Assembly: GCA_035461525.1 (NCBI GenBank)
Contig: DATHVD010000050.1
Location: forward strand, 5,035 to 69,034
Reading direction: 5' to 3'
From: JAIBJN01 sp035461525
GTDB taxonomy: Bacteria; Actinomycetota; Thermoleophilia; Gaiellales; Gaiellaceae
DNA length: 64,000 bases
Shown: piece after piece, positions 1-7,447 of the stretch
Position numbering within the stretch: the stretch's first letter is position 1
How the letters are laid out: the number at the start of each line of letters is the position of its first letter
Translations under genes and position numbers: made by a program
Notes under the pieces: generated by a model
The model's database searches: none
The model's input: only the letters and a program-made list of their open reading frames with translations
Told to the model about the DNA's origin: nothing

Positions 1-242
1 GAGACCTTCCCGTGCGTCGCCCAGCGAGTGTGCCCGACCCCGGTCGTGGCGTCGGACTCGTTGTCGGCGGCGGCCTCCTTCAGACGGTCGAGGTTGCCGA
101 CCGCACGGACGTACTCGAGGCTTCCCTCTTCGAGGAGGCAGAGCCCGGCAGAGTCATAGCCCCGGTACTCGAGGCGCTCGAGCCCCCGGAGCAGAAGATC
201 CTTCGCGGGCCTCGAGCCGACGTATCCGATGATTCCGCACAC
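1..242 (-). CDS. glmS: Glutamine--fructose-6-phosphate aminotransferase (isomerizing), N-terminal part only
   Basis: Makes glucosamine-6-phosphate from fructose-6-phosphate and glutamine, the first step to UDP-GlcNAc. Only about 80 codons lie in the window; the rest runs off the left edge. The GTG at 242 is followed at once by Cys2 (VCGIIGYVGSRPAKDLLLRG), the N-terminal nucleophile of class II glutamine amidotransferases, which fixes the start. The LEYRGYDSAGL and GHTRWATHG blocks are typical of GlmS. It lies 125 bp downstream of glmM on the same strand, the usual actinobacterial order. No ribozyme-like leader was recognised in the gap. Confidence 0.95.
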   Translation of the reverse strand, partial: MCGIIGYVGSRPAKDLLLRGLERLEYRGYDSAGLCLLEEGSLEYVRAVGNLDRLKEAAADNESDATTGVGHTRWATHGKV

Positions 243-367
243 CCGAAACCCACCTTCCGTTGCCGTCGAGGCCCGATCCCGACTGTCGTTCCTCTTGTCT
301 CTGTCGCTGCCTGTCCGTAGACCGTGTGAATTCCCGGAAACTGGAGCGAGAACGCGGAGCTCGGCCG

Positions 368-1633
368 CTAGCCGAGCTCCCGTCGAACGAGGGGAACGAT
401 CCTAGCACAGAGCCGTTCTGCGGCTTCCGGCGTTTCCGCCTCGGCGAGCACGCGGACGACAGGCTCCGTGCCGGAGGGCCGGACGAGAACCCTGCCGGCG
501 CCGTCGAGCTCGTCCTCCATGCGCTCGACCTCCGCGAGGAGCCCGGGAGGCACGGCCATCGCGCGGACGGGGACGTTCGCCTTCGCCTGCGGGAAGCGCG
601 GCATCGCTCCTGCGAGCGCCGCGAGCGTCTCGCCGCGGTCGGCGACCGCCCCGCAGAGCAGGAGCGCGGCCGCCAGACCGTCCCCCGTCACGTGGTCACG
701 AAGGTAGACGACGTGGCCGGACTGCTCCCCTCCCAGAACGCCGCCCTCGCGCCTGAGGGCTTCGAGCACATAGCGGTCGCCGACGTCGGTGACGACGACC
801 CGGATCCCGTGCTCGGACATGAGCCTGTGGAAGCCGAGGTTCGTCATCTGCGTGACGGCGACGAGGTCGACCCCGAGGTGGAGCGCGAGGACGGCGAGGA
901 TCTGGTCGCCGTCCACCTCGTTCCCGGCCGCGTCGACGGCCAGCATCCGGTCCCCGTCGCCGTCGAATGCGACGCCGAGATCGACGTCCTCGGCCGCGAC
1001 CGTCCGCGCGAGGAGCGTCAGGTCCGTCGCTCCGCAGCCCGCGTTGATGTTGCTCCCGTCGGGCGCGTCGCCGACGACGACGAGGTCGGCGCCGAGCCGG
1101 CGAAAGGCGGTGGGAGCGATGTCGGTCATGGCCCCGTTGGCGCAGTCAACGGCGATCCTGAGGCCGCCGAGGTCGGCGCCGAAGCGCTCGCAGACGAGCT
1201 CGACGTACTGCCCGGCCAGGCCGCGCGTCTCCTGCGGAGGGCCCCCGCCGCCGCTCGGCTCGTCCATCAGCTCCTCGATCGCCTCCTCCTCCGAGTCGCC
1301 GAGCTTCCAGCCGCCGCGGAAGAGCTTGACGCCGTTGTACTCCGCCGGGTTGTGCGAGGCGGAGACGACCGCGCCGCCGTCGGGCGCGAGGAGGGCGACC
1401 GCCGGGGTCGGCAGGACCCCGCCGAGGGAGACCTCCGAGCCGCCGGCGGCGAGGCCGCGGGCGAGGGCCCGCTCGAGCGCAGGGCCCGAGGCCCGCGTGT
1501 CGCGGCCGACGAGGACGGGGGCTCCCCCGCTCCAGCGGGCGAAGCCGACGCCGATCCGGGCGACGAGCCCTTCGGTCAGGTCCCCGCCGACGACACCCCG
1601 GACACCGTCGGTGCCGAAATAGCGCCGCCCCAC
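368..1633 (-). CDS. glmM: Phosphoglucosamine mutase
   Basis: Converts glucosamine-6-phosphate to glucosamine-1-phosphate, the step after GlmS on the way to UDP-GlcNAc. The 421-residue length is close to the family norm. Visible signatures are the N-terminal RRYFGTDGVRG, the phosphoserine loop VVSASHNPAEYNG, the metal-binding loop DGDGDRM, the sugar-binding GGEQSGH and the C-terminal phosphate-binding RPSGTEPVVRV. The GTG start at 1633 lies 8 nt after the rpsI stop, so the gene is almost certainly co-transcribed with rplM-rpsI. This links cell-wall precursor supply to ribosome synthesis, as in many actinobacteria. Confidence 0.97.
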   Translation of the reverse strand: MGRRYFGTDGVRGVVGGDLTEGLVARIGVGFARWSGGAPVLVGRDTRASGPALERALARGLAAGGSEVSLGGVLPTPAVALLAPDGGAVVSASHNPAEYNGVKLFRGGWKLGDSEEEAIEELMDEPSGGGGPPQETRGLAGQYVELVCERFGADLGGLRIAVDCANGAMTDIAPTAFRRLGADLVVVGDAPDGSNINAGCGATDLTLLARTVAAEDVDLGVAFDGDGDRMLAVDAAGNEVDGDQILAVLALHLGVDLVAVTQMTNLGFHRLMSEHGIRVVVTDVGDRYVLEALRREGGVLGGEQSGHVVYLRDHVTGDGLAAALLLCGAVADRGETLAALAGAMPRFPQAKANVPVRAMAVPPGLLAEVERMEDELDGAGRVLVRPSGTEPVVRVLAEAETPEAAERLCARIVPLVRRELG

Positions 1634-1641
1634 GCCTCGCG

Positions 1642-2037
1642 TCAGCGCTTGGAGAACTGCGGCGCCTTGCGCGCCTTGTGCAGGCCGGCCTTCTTGCGCT
1701 CGACGATCCGGGCGTCGCGCGTCAGGAAGCCCTCGCGCTTGAGGACGCCTCGCAGCTCGGGGTCGGCCTCGACGAGCGCGCGGGCGATGCCGTGGCGCAG
1801 GGCGCCGGCCTGCCCGGACGGCCCGCCGCCCTGGATGCGGGCGCGGAGGTCGAACCGCCCCTCGACGCCGGCCACGCGGAAGGGTGCGAGCGCCGTCGTG
1901 CGCAGGGCCTCCCGTGCGAAGTAGTCCTCGACGGTGCGCCCGTTCACCCAGGTGGCGCCGTCGCCTGGGCTGAGAATCACGCGGGCCACGGACGTCTTCC
2001 GCTTCCCGGTCCCGCGGTACTGCGCGACGATCGCCAT
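1642..2037 (-). CDS. rpsI: 30S ribosomal protein S9
   Basis: Small-subunit ribosomal protein whose C-terminal tail reaches the P-site tRNA. The 131-residue product has the expected GTGKRKTSVARV start block, the GGGPSGQAGALRHGIARAL core and the basic tail ERKKAGLHKARKAPQFSKR ending in the invariant KR. The ATG at 2037 overlaps the rplM stop by one base, the tight coupling usual for the L13-S9 pair. Product identity is not in doubt. Confidence 0.98.
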   Translation of the reverse strand: MAIVAQYRGTGKRKTSVARVILSPGDGATWVNGRTVEDYFAREALRTTALAPFRVAGVEGRFDLRARIQGGGPSGQAGALRHGIARALVEADPELRGVLKREGFLTRDARIVERKKAGLHKARKAPQFSKR

Positions 2038-2468
2038 CAGTCGAGCGGGAGGGGTTGCGGGTTCTGGGCCTCGTGCGGATGCTCGGGGCCGGCGTAGACC
2101 TTGAGCTTCGTCAGCTGCCGCCGCGCGAGTCGGTTGCGCGGGAGCATGCCCTTGACCGCCTTGCGGATGACCTCGGTCGGCCGGTGCTCGAGCTGCTGCG
2201 CGAGCGTGCGCGAGCGCAGCCCGCCCGGATACCCGGAGTGGCGGTAGTAGCGCTTCTGCGTCAGCTTCTGGCCCGTGACGGCGATCTTCTCGGCGTTGAC
2301 GACGACGACGAAGTCGCCGGTATCGACGTGCGGCGTGTACTGCGGCTTGCGCTTGCCCCGGATCGTGTCGGCGATCCGCGTGGCCAGCCGGCCGAGCGTC
2401 TGCCCCTCGGCGTCGACGACGAACCAGCGCTGCTCGATCTCCTTGGGCTTGGCGGTGTAGGTCTTCAT
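2037..2468 (-). CDS. rplM: 50S ribosomal protein L13
   Basis: Early-assembly large-subunit protein, 143 residues. It begins MKTYTAKPKEIEQRWFVVDA and contains the conserved GDFVVVVNAEKIAVTGQK and GMLPRNRLARR blocks. An in-frame GTG precedes the ATG at 2468; the ATG matches the family start and is preferred. There is no clear Shine-Dalgarno sequence. Instead a hairpin followed by five U residues lies 8 nt upstream, and a promoter-like element belonging to a dispersed family lies about 120 nt upstream. First gene of rplM-rpsI-glmM-glmS. Confidence 0.97.
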   Translation of the reverse strand: MKTYTAKPKEIEQRWFVVDAEGQTLGRLATRIADTIRGKRKPQYTPHVDTGDFVVVVNAEKIAVTGQKLTQKRYYRHSGYPGGLRSRTLAQQLEHRPTEVIRKAVKGMLPRNRLARRQLTKLKVYAGPEHPHEAQNPQPLPLD

Positions 2469-2475
2469 CACACAG

Positions 2476-2499
2476 AAAAACGGGCGGACCGGGCGCCCG
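2476..2499 (-). terminator. Hairpin plus U5 tract just upstream of rplM
   Basis: On the minus strand CGGGCG and CGCCCG pair around a 7-nt loop and are followed directly by TTTTT, the form of an intrinsic terminator. It ends 8 nt before the rplM ATG and about 190 nt past the stop of the upstream MFS gene. It could terminate that gene's transcript or act as an attenuator in the rplM leader. The sequence alone does not decide. Confidence 0.5.
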
Positions 2500-2584
2500 C
2501 CGCGGGCCGGATTCTAGCAGCAGAGACGCGCCGCGCGCGGGCTTCGGCGGGCGAAATCCGCGGGGCCGGCCGCGGGCCTCCCTC

Positions 2585-2660
2585 CGGTTCGAGCCTATCC
2601 GGCGACTGTGCGCGTGTGTGAGGCGCTTCGTGCCGGAACACGCACGAGGCGTGCCGATTC
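2585..2660 (-). promoter_or_regulatory. Promoter-like element upstream of rplM (partial copy of dispersed family)
   Basis: Reading the minus strand, CGGCACG-type units occur at about 10-11-bp spacing, then GCGC and CACACAC segments, then TAGGCT followed by CGAA. The distance from the last CGGCACG to TAGGCT is exactly 38 nt, identical to the four full copies near 6.6, 22.65, 31.95 and 43.0 kb. The downstream GTGGTGG block and GTCCGGGG/CCCCGGAC hairpin of the full copies are absent. A TAGGCT -10 here would give rplM a leader of about 115 nt. Confidence 0.5.
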
Positions 2661-2691
2661 CGGCGCGACCGGCTCGCGGCGGGAGAGCCCG

Positions 2692-3930
2692 CTAGTCGCC
2701 GGCCGGCGTGGCGGCGGGAGCCGGGCGGAAGGTGCGGCTCGCGATCCAGAGCGCCGGCGCAACGACGAGCACTGTTCCCCCGATCGCGAGCGCGGCCACG
2801 CCGATCGCGGTCAGCGCGTAGCCGCCGAGAAGGGCGAGCCCCGCTCCGGTCATGCCCGAGAGCAGGTCGTTGAAGCCGAGCAGCTTCCCGCGCTCCCACG
2901 CCTGCGAGCAGTCCGCGAGCTGGGCGGTCGCGGCGACGAACGAGAGGTTCCAGCCGAGCCCCAGACCGAAGAGCGCGGCCGCGACGGCGGGCACGCTCTC
3001 GATCCAGAGGAGGCTGACGACGGAGACGCCCATCAGCGCGAGGCCGCCGACGAGGGCGGGCGGGCGGCCGATCCGGTCGATCACGTCGCCGACGACGAGG
3101 ACGAGCGCGTACATGCCGAGGACATGCGCGCCGATGATCGGGAAGACCATCTCCCCCGCGTGCCCGTGGTGCTCGACGACGACGGCACCGGTCAGGGTCA
3201 TGACGCCGACCATGACGCCGAAGCTCGCCTGCGCCGCCAGGATCGACGGGATCACGTTCGGCCGGCCCAGGATCTCGCGCAGAGGAGCGGCGGGCCGGCG
3301 CTCCGCGGCCGCCGTGCCCGTGGCGAGCAGCTCCGCGATCCGCCGTGGATCGGGGCGCACGAAGAGGACGAGCGCGAGACCGACGATCATGAAGGCGGAG
3401 CCCGCGAGCCAGAGGAGGGCGAGCGAGCTGCCGTCCACCTCGCGGCCCGAGAGGAGCGGGCTGAAGACGGCGGGCCCGAGAATGGCGCCGAACACGGCCC
3501 CGAAGAGGACGAGCGCGATGCCCCGCGCGCGACGCTGCGGGGGGTACATGTCCGCCGCCGCCGTCCTGGCGAGAAGCGACGTCCCTCCGGCGGTCCCGAC
3601 GCAGACGAGGCCGGCGAAGACGAGGACCGCCGACTCGAGCGTGCTCCCGAGCGCGGCGAGCCCGCCGCCGGTCGCGCCGATCACGAACCCCCCGGCGATT
3701 ACGGGCACCCGGCCGAAGCGATCCATCGCGCGCCCGGCGGGGAGGGCGGCGAGCGCTCCCGACGCGAGCACGACGGCCGGGCCGAGCCCGAGCAGGCCGC
3801 GGACGCCGACGACGAGCACGAAGGTGAGCGAGGCGACCGCCGCGGAGAGCTGGAGCATGCCGGAGTTGGCGGCGAGCGCGGCCGAGAGCAGCGCCGTGTT
3901 CCTCCGGATCGGCAGCCGGTCGGGGGGCAT
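2692..3930 (-). CDS. MFS transporter
   Basis: Predicted 412-residue inner-membrane secondary transporter with about 12 hydrophobic segments. The loop PAGRAMDRFGRVPV after the second segment fits the major facilitator GxxxDRxGR signature, and a second copy, VIDRIGRPPALVGG, lies in the C-terminal half. The substrate cannot be told; drug or metabolite export is typical for this type. The ATG at 3930 lies 3 nt after the stop of the uracil-DNA glycosylase-like gene on the same strand, so the two are probably one operon. The 3' end lies 32 nt from the rplM promoter-like element. Confidence 0.88.
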   Translation of the reverse strand: MPPDRLPIRRNTALLSAALAANSGMLQLSAAVASLTFVLVVGVRGLLGLGPAVVLASGALAALPAGRAMDRFGRVPVIAGGFVIGATGGGLAALGSTLESAVLVFAGLVCVGTAGGTSLLARTAAADMYPPQRRARGIALVLFGAVFGAILGPAVFSPLLSGREVDGSSLALLWLAGSAFMIVGLALVLFVRPDPRRIAELLATGTAAAERRPAAPLREILGRPNVIPSILAAQASFGVMVGVMTLTGAVVVEHHGHAGEMVFPIIGAHVLGMYALVLVVGDVIDRIGRPPALVGGLALMGVSVVSLLWIESVPAVAAALFGLGLGWNLSFVAATAQLADCSQAWERGKLLGFNDLLSGMTGAGLALLGGYALTAIGVAALAIGGTVLVVAPALWIASRTFRPAPAATPAGD

Positions 3931-3933
3931 CCG

Positions 3934-4467
3934 CTAAGCGTAGTGAAGGAGCGCGTCCCGAAAGGCCCTCGCGCCGCCCCGGCTCGGGTGGCGCACGTAG
4001 GGACCGCCGAGGAGGGCGTGCGCGACCCGCCCCACCGCCAGCGCCCTTCGGCCCCGGGCGAGCTCGGCGAGGAACGCGCGGCCGGCGTCGATCTCGGCGC
4101 GCGTCGGCGGGCGGTTCGAGCGCGGCCGGCCCGGGAGGTGCGGGTGCGTCGGGACCGCGTTCCAGAGGAGGACCATGGTCTCGAGCCCGAGCTCGGCGAG
4201 CGTGCGGTGGACGACCGTCGCGCTCGCCTCGCCGGGCGGGCCGCCCGTGAGCTGGCGCTCGGACGTGAAGGGGATGCCGCTGACGCGGGCGCCGCGGTAG
4301 CCGGCCGCCTCGCCGACGAGGAGGAGCGGGGCGCCCGCGCGCTCGTCGAGATAGGCGGCGAGACGCTCGCGACGGCGCGCGGCGCCCTCGCCCTCCCGGT
4401 AGAAGTTGAAGGTCGTGCCGATCCGGGCGGCGGCGAGGCGCTCGACGAAGTCGTTCGCAGCCCGCAC
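3934..4467 (-). CDS. Uracil-DNA glycosylase superfamily protein
   Basis: Predicted 177-residue DNA repair glycosylase. The block LLVGEAAGYRGARVSGIPFT matches the GE-x-PG / G-x-PF nucleotide-binding region of the uracil-DNA glycosylase superfamily, and LLWNAVPTHPH matches its second conserved block. The catalytic residue and uracil specificity cannot be proven from sequence, so this could be one of the less studied UDG-like subfamilies. The GTG at 4467 was chosen because an upstream extension would overlap the divergent MFS gene starting at 4489. That leaves only 21 bp for two promoters. It runs into the MFS gene at 3930 with a 3-nt gap. Confidence 0.75.
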   Translation of the reverse strand: MRAANDFVERLAAARIGTTFNFYREGEGAARRRERLAAYLDERAGAPLLLVGEAAGYRGARVSGIPFTSERQLTGGPPGEASATVVHRTLAELGLETMVLLWNAVPTHPHLPGRPRSNRPPTRAEIDAGRAFLAELARGRRALAVGRVAHALLGGPYVRHPSRGGARAFRDALLHYA

Positions 4468-4488
4468 CGGCGCGTAGCCTACCGCCGC

Positions 4489-5613
4489 GTGCGTCGCGTC
4501 ACCTTTCCGCTCTACGTAGGCGGCTTCCTGGGGCCGTTCGGCGGCGCGATGCTGATCGCGCTCATCCCCAACGTCGCGGACGGGCTCGACACCTCCCTCG
4601 GTCACGTGGCGGCGGCGATCACGGCGTACATGGTGCCGTTCGCGGCGCTCCAGCTCGTCTCGGGAACGCTGGCCGAACGGCTCGGCGCCGGCCGTGTCGT
4701 TCGGCTCGGCTACGTGGCTTTCGGCGCGGCGGCGCTTGGCTGCGCGCTCGCGCCCGAGATCTGGAGCTTCCTCGCCGCCCGGGCGGCGATGGGCGCCGCC
4801 AACGCGTTCCTGTCCCCCATCCTCCTCGCGGCCCTCTCCGAGGTCTCGGCGCCGGAGGTGCTCGGGCGCTCCGTGGGGACGTTCGCGGCCGCGCAGACCG
4901 CGGGGCTCACGCTCGCGCCTGTCCTCGGCGGCGCGCTCGGGGAGGTCTCCTGGCGACTGGCGTTCGTCCTGGTCGCGGCCGTCTCGGGGCTGCTGGCGGT
5001 GCCGCGCCACGCACTGGGCGCCGCCGGGCGCGCCGCCGCGGGCGGAGGCGCCTCGCTGACGGCCCTCGTCAACCGCTGGATCTCGCTGCTCGCCGCGAAG
5101 GCGGTGCTCGGGTACCTCGGCTTCACGGCGATCGGCTTCGTGCTCGTGCTGGTCGCCGCCGACGAGTTCGGGCTCGGCTCGAGCGGGCGCGGGCTGGTCG
5201 TCGCAGGATACGGCGTCGGGGGCATCCTGCTCGGCCGCTACGCGGGGACGGTCGTCGACCGGCTGGGGCGGCCGGCGACCGCGCTCGCGGGAGCGATCGC
5301 GTGCACCGTCGGCGTCCTCGGCCTGGCGGTCGCCCCGTCCGCGTGGAGCCTGGCGCTCGTCTACCTCGGCGTCGGGTGCGCGTCGACGTTCGTCTGGGCC
5401 GGGCTGAACACGATCGCCGTCGAGTCGTTCCCCGAGAACCGGGCAGGCGCCACCTCGGCCTACAGCGCCTTCAAGTTCGGGGGCGTCGCCGTCGCGCCGC
5501 TCGTCTACGTGCCGCTCTTCCACGTGGACACGCGGCTCCCGTTCCTCCTCGCCGCCGCCTTCTCCGCGCTCCTCGCCGTCCTCGTCGTACCCTGGTTCTC
5601 GCGCTACCGATGA
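4489..5613 (+). CDS. MFS transporter
   Basis: Predicted 374-residue major facilitator. It starts RRVTFPLYVGGFLGPFGGAM, with about 12 hydrophobic segments and the loop GTVVDRLGRPATALAG in the C-terminal half. The first half keeps the SGTLAERLGAGRVVRLGY loop typical of DHA1-type drug exporters; substrate unknown. The GTG at 4489 has TAGCCT 8 nt upstream and no Shine-Dalgarno sequence, which suggests leaderless expression. The stop overlaps the acylphosphatase start (ATGA), so the two are translationally coupled. Confidence 0.87.
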   Translation: MRRVTFPLYVGGFLGPFGGAMLIALIPNVADGLDTSLGHVAAAITAYMVPFAALQLVSGTLAERLGAGRVVRLGYVAFGAAALGCALAPEIWSFLAARAAMGAANAFLSPILLAALSEVSAPEVLGRSVGTFAAAQTAGLTLAPVLGGALGEVSWRLAFVLVAAVSGLLAVPRHALGAAGRAAAGGGASLTALVNRWISLLAAKAVLGYLGFTAIGFVLVLVAADEFGLGSSGRGLVVAGYGVGGILLGRYAGTVVDRLGRPATALAGAIACTVGVLGLAVAPSAWSLALVYLGVGCASTFVWAGLNTIAVESFPENRAGATSAYSAFKFGGVAVAPLVYVPLFHVDTRLPFLLAAAFSALLAVLVVPWFSRYR

Positions 5614-5876
5614 CACGGCGGCGGGTGATCGTCCACGGGCTCGTCCAGGGCGTGTTCTTCCGGGACACGACCCGGCGGCTCGCGCTCGCCCGCGACGTCT
5701 CCGGCTGGGTGCGGAACAACCTGGACGGCACGGTGGAGGCCGTCTTCGAGGGCGACGAGGAGGCGGTGACTGGGCTCGTCGCCTTCGCCCGCCGCGGGCC
5801 GGAGGGCGCGCGCGTCGCGCGGGTCGAGGTGCACGCGGAGGAGCCCGAGGGCCTTTCCGGCTTCGCCGTCGGCTGA
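5610..5876 (+). CDS. acyP: Acylphosphatase
   Basis: Small cytosolic enzyme (88 residues) that hydrolyses carboxyl-phosphate bonds such as acetyl phosphate. The family signature is visible in order: RRRVIVHGLVQGVFFRDTTRRLA, with the phosphate-binding Arg in VQGVFFR, then GWVRNNLDGTVEAVFEGDE with the catalytic Asn. Length is normal for the family. The ATG overlaps the stop of the preceding transporter in an ATGA arrangement. No functional link between transporter and enzyme is obvious. Confidence 0.93.
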   Translation: MTRRRVIVHGLVQGVFFRDTTRRLALARDVSGWVRNNLDGTVEAVFEGDEEAVTGLVAFARRGPEGARVARVEVHAEEPEGLSGFAVG

Positions 5877-5932
5877 GATTCGGGAACCCTGCCGGGCCGG
5901 GCGGTGTAGTCGTGGCGACAAGGAGGACTCGC

Positions 5933-6520
5933 ATGAGAAAACTGCTCTTCGCCACGACCCTGGTCGGCGGCCTCGCTCTCGCCTACGCAGGAGCGGCCAG
6001 CGCCGGGTGCGCCGCGACCGTCGGCCTCGCGCCGCCGCCGGCCGCGCTCGAGCCCGGAGAGACGTGGACGGCGCGGATGACCGTACTCCAGCACGGGGTG
6101 CAGCCGCTCCCCGACCACGCCACCGCCCGGCCGACGCTCACGCTCGTCGACGGCGAGGGCGCCCGCCGGACGTTCGTCGCCAGGCCCACGAGCGACCCCG
6201 CCGTGTTCGAGGCCGCGGTCGTCTTCCCGGCGGCGGGCTCCTGGCGCTACGAGGTCTACGACGACTTCTCGACCGTCGACGGCAGGCCGGAGCCGTGCGC
6301 GCGGACGCACACGTTCGCGGCGGTGAGGATCGGAGGAGGCCCGTGGGCGCCCGCGGGCGGAGGCGAGGCCCCACCCGTCCCGGCTGCGGCCGTCCGCGCG
6401 GACGAGAGCCAGCCGCTGTGGCCCTTCGCCGTCGGCGCGGCAGCCGCGCTGGCGGCCGTCGCCGCGGGCGCGCTCGCGTGGCGGCGACGCACGCACTCGC
6501 CCCAGGCCGCCGCGCGCTGA
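5933..6520 (+). CDS. Secreted, C-terminally membrane-anchored protein of unknown function
   Basis: 195 residues. A signal peptide is evident (MRKLLFATTLVGGLALAYAG, then AASAG). The extracytoplasmic part looks like a single beta-sandwich: blocks such as TLTLVDGEGARRTFVA and GSWRYEVYDDF resemble the bacterial YtkA/FixH-like fold, but this is a weak impression. After a Pro/Ala-rich linker a hydrophobic segment (PFAVGAAAALAAVAAGALAW) and a basic tail anchor it. A good Shine-Dalgarno AGGAGG lies about 6 nt before the ATG, unlike the many leaderless neighbours. It ends 11 bp before a dispersed repeat element. Confidence 0.75.
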   Translation: MRKLLFATTLVGGLALAYAGAASAGCAATVGLAPPPAALEPGETWTARMTVLQHGVQPLPDHATARPTLTLVDGEGARRTFVARPTSDPAVFEAAVVFPAAGSWRYEVYDDFSTVDGRPEPCARTHTFAAVRIGGGPWAPAGGGEAPPVPAAAVRADESQPLWPFAVGAAAALAAVAAGALAWRRRTHSPQAAAR

Positions 6521-6531
6521 CTGCGAGCGAA

Positions 6532-6630
6532 TCCGGCACGCATTCGGCACGAAGCGCGCACCACACGCGCGCTTCTCGGGGCTATGCTCGAACGCGGGTG
6601 GTGGTCCGGGGTGGCCCCGGACGGCAAGGC
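6532..6630 (+). repeat. Dispersed promoter/hairpin element, copy 1
   Basis: Contains CGGCACG twice at 11-bp spacing, the core GCGCACCACAC, TATGCT followed by CGAACGCGG, then GTGGTG and a perfect 8-bp hairpin, GTCCGGGG / CCCCGGAC with a TGG loop, at 6604-6622. The last CGGCACG is 38 nt before TATGCT, as in the other copies. It fills the gap between two convergent genes, and a transcript from it would run antisense into the gene ending at 6631. Confidence 0.65.
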
Positions 6631-7065
6631 CTAGCGGAGGCGGGCGGCGCTCCCGGGATCGGGGTCGGGACGGCCGCGCTCGAGCGCCGCCGCCACCTTG
6701 CGCACGGCGGCCGCACTCCGGCGCCGGCCGATCACTCGCCACGCACGGTCGCCTCCGGGCGGTGCGGGCGTCGCCTCGACGAGCCACGCTCGCCCGACGC
6801 CGAGCCGCTTGCGCGCCTGGTCGGCGAGCTCGACGGCGGCCAGGGCCAGCGCGACCCCGAGCGCCGCGAAGGCCGAGAGGAAGCTGAGGGCGATCAGCCC
6901 GACGATCCCGATCGCGGTGAGCGTCCAGCCGAGCGGGCTCGAGGCGAACCTCCGGCCCTCCTCCCGCGCCGCCACCTCGCCGGCGTCCGCACCGTCGCCG
7001 GCCGGCTCGAGGCGGCGCGTCACCGTCCACCCGGTCCCGTCCGGCGCGACGACGCGACGCGTCAC
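6631..7065 (-). CDS. Small membrane protein, intact paralogue of upstream frameshifted gene
   Basis: 144 residues, function unknown. It starts MTRRVVAPDGTGWTVTRRL, has a central hydrophobic region of two closely spaced helices (GWTLTAIGIVGLIALSFLSA and following), then a C-terminal block RAWLVEA...AWRVIGRRRSAAAVRKVAAAL. The same layout (N-terminal xPDGxxWTV, hydrophobic pair, C-terminal WTVEA and AALE) is seen in the gene immediately upstream, so the two look like a tandem duplication. The GTG start overlaps the upstream TGA (GTGA), which suggests translational coupling at the end of the guaBA run. Confidence 0.65.
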   Translation of the reverse strand: MTRRVVAPDGTGWTVTRRLEPAGDGADAGEVAAREEGRRFASSPLGWTLTAIGIVGLIALSFLSAFAALGVALALAAVELADQARKRLGVGRAWLVEATPAPPGGDRAWRVIGRRRSAAAVRKVAAALERGRPDPDPGSAARLR

Positions 7066-7444
7066 GCGACGACCTGCTCCTCGCCCTGCTCGAGCGCGGC
7101 CGCGATCCGCTTCGCCTTCCCCCCTGCGCGCCGCCAGCCGGCGACCTGCCGGCGGCGCGCCTCGCCGCCACCGCTCCGCGCCTCGACCGTCCAGGGCTTG
7201 GCGAGACGGACGCGGTGCGCGAAGAGGCCGGCAGGACGAGCAGCTCGAGCCCGAGGAAGACGAGCGGGAGGAGCGCGATCACGAGCAGGAACAGGGCGAG
7301 CGCGCCGAAGACGATGCGAACGACCGGGATCTCGACGAGCTCCGCGACCTCGCCGCCCGCTTCGAGCTCCTGGCCGGAGCGCCTCCGCCGGCGCGGCAGC
7401 CAGACCCGCCGCACGGTCCACTCCGACCCGTCCGGGCCCCTGAC
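7062..7444 (-). pseudogene. Membrane protein gene with an apparent one-base frameshift
   Basis: In the first frame it reads VRGPDGSEWTVRRVWLP..., then a hydrophobic stretch ending LVFLGLELLVLPA. The matching C-terminus, LFAHRVRLAKPWTVEARSGG...AALEQGEEQVVA, continues in another frame. One extra C near 7218-7222 would restore a single frame of about 127 codons. The intact paralogue directly downstream shows what the full protein should look like. No ATG/GTG/TTG precedes GPDG; the first codon after the previous gene's TAG is GAG, then GTC. Could be a real mutation, programmed shifting, or an assembly error. Confidence 0.6.
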
Positions 7445-7447
7445 CTC

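Noticed and set aside
243..367. glmS ribozyme or riboswitch upstream of glmS
   Set aside because: No recognisable conserved core; the ribozyme is known mainly from Firmicutes.
260..1924. Long open frame opposite glmM-rpsI
   Set aside because: High-GC antisense shadow: composition is Arg/Asp/Glu/Gly repetitive and the minus strand carries unmistakable GlmM and S9.
2608..4488. Extension of the second MFS protein upstream
   Set aside because: Arg/Asp/Glu-rich shadow of the minus-strand MFS and glycosylase genes; transporter sequence begins at 4489.
6532..6630. Sigma-54 promoter
   Set aside because: CGGCACG-N4-GCGC resembles the TGGCACG-N4-TTGC pattern in spacing, but the TTGC half is missing in all copies, and actinobacteria normally lack sigma-54.
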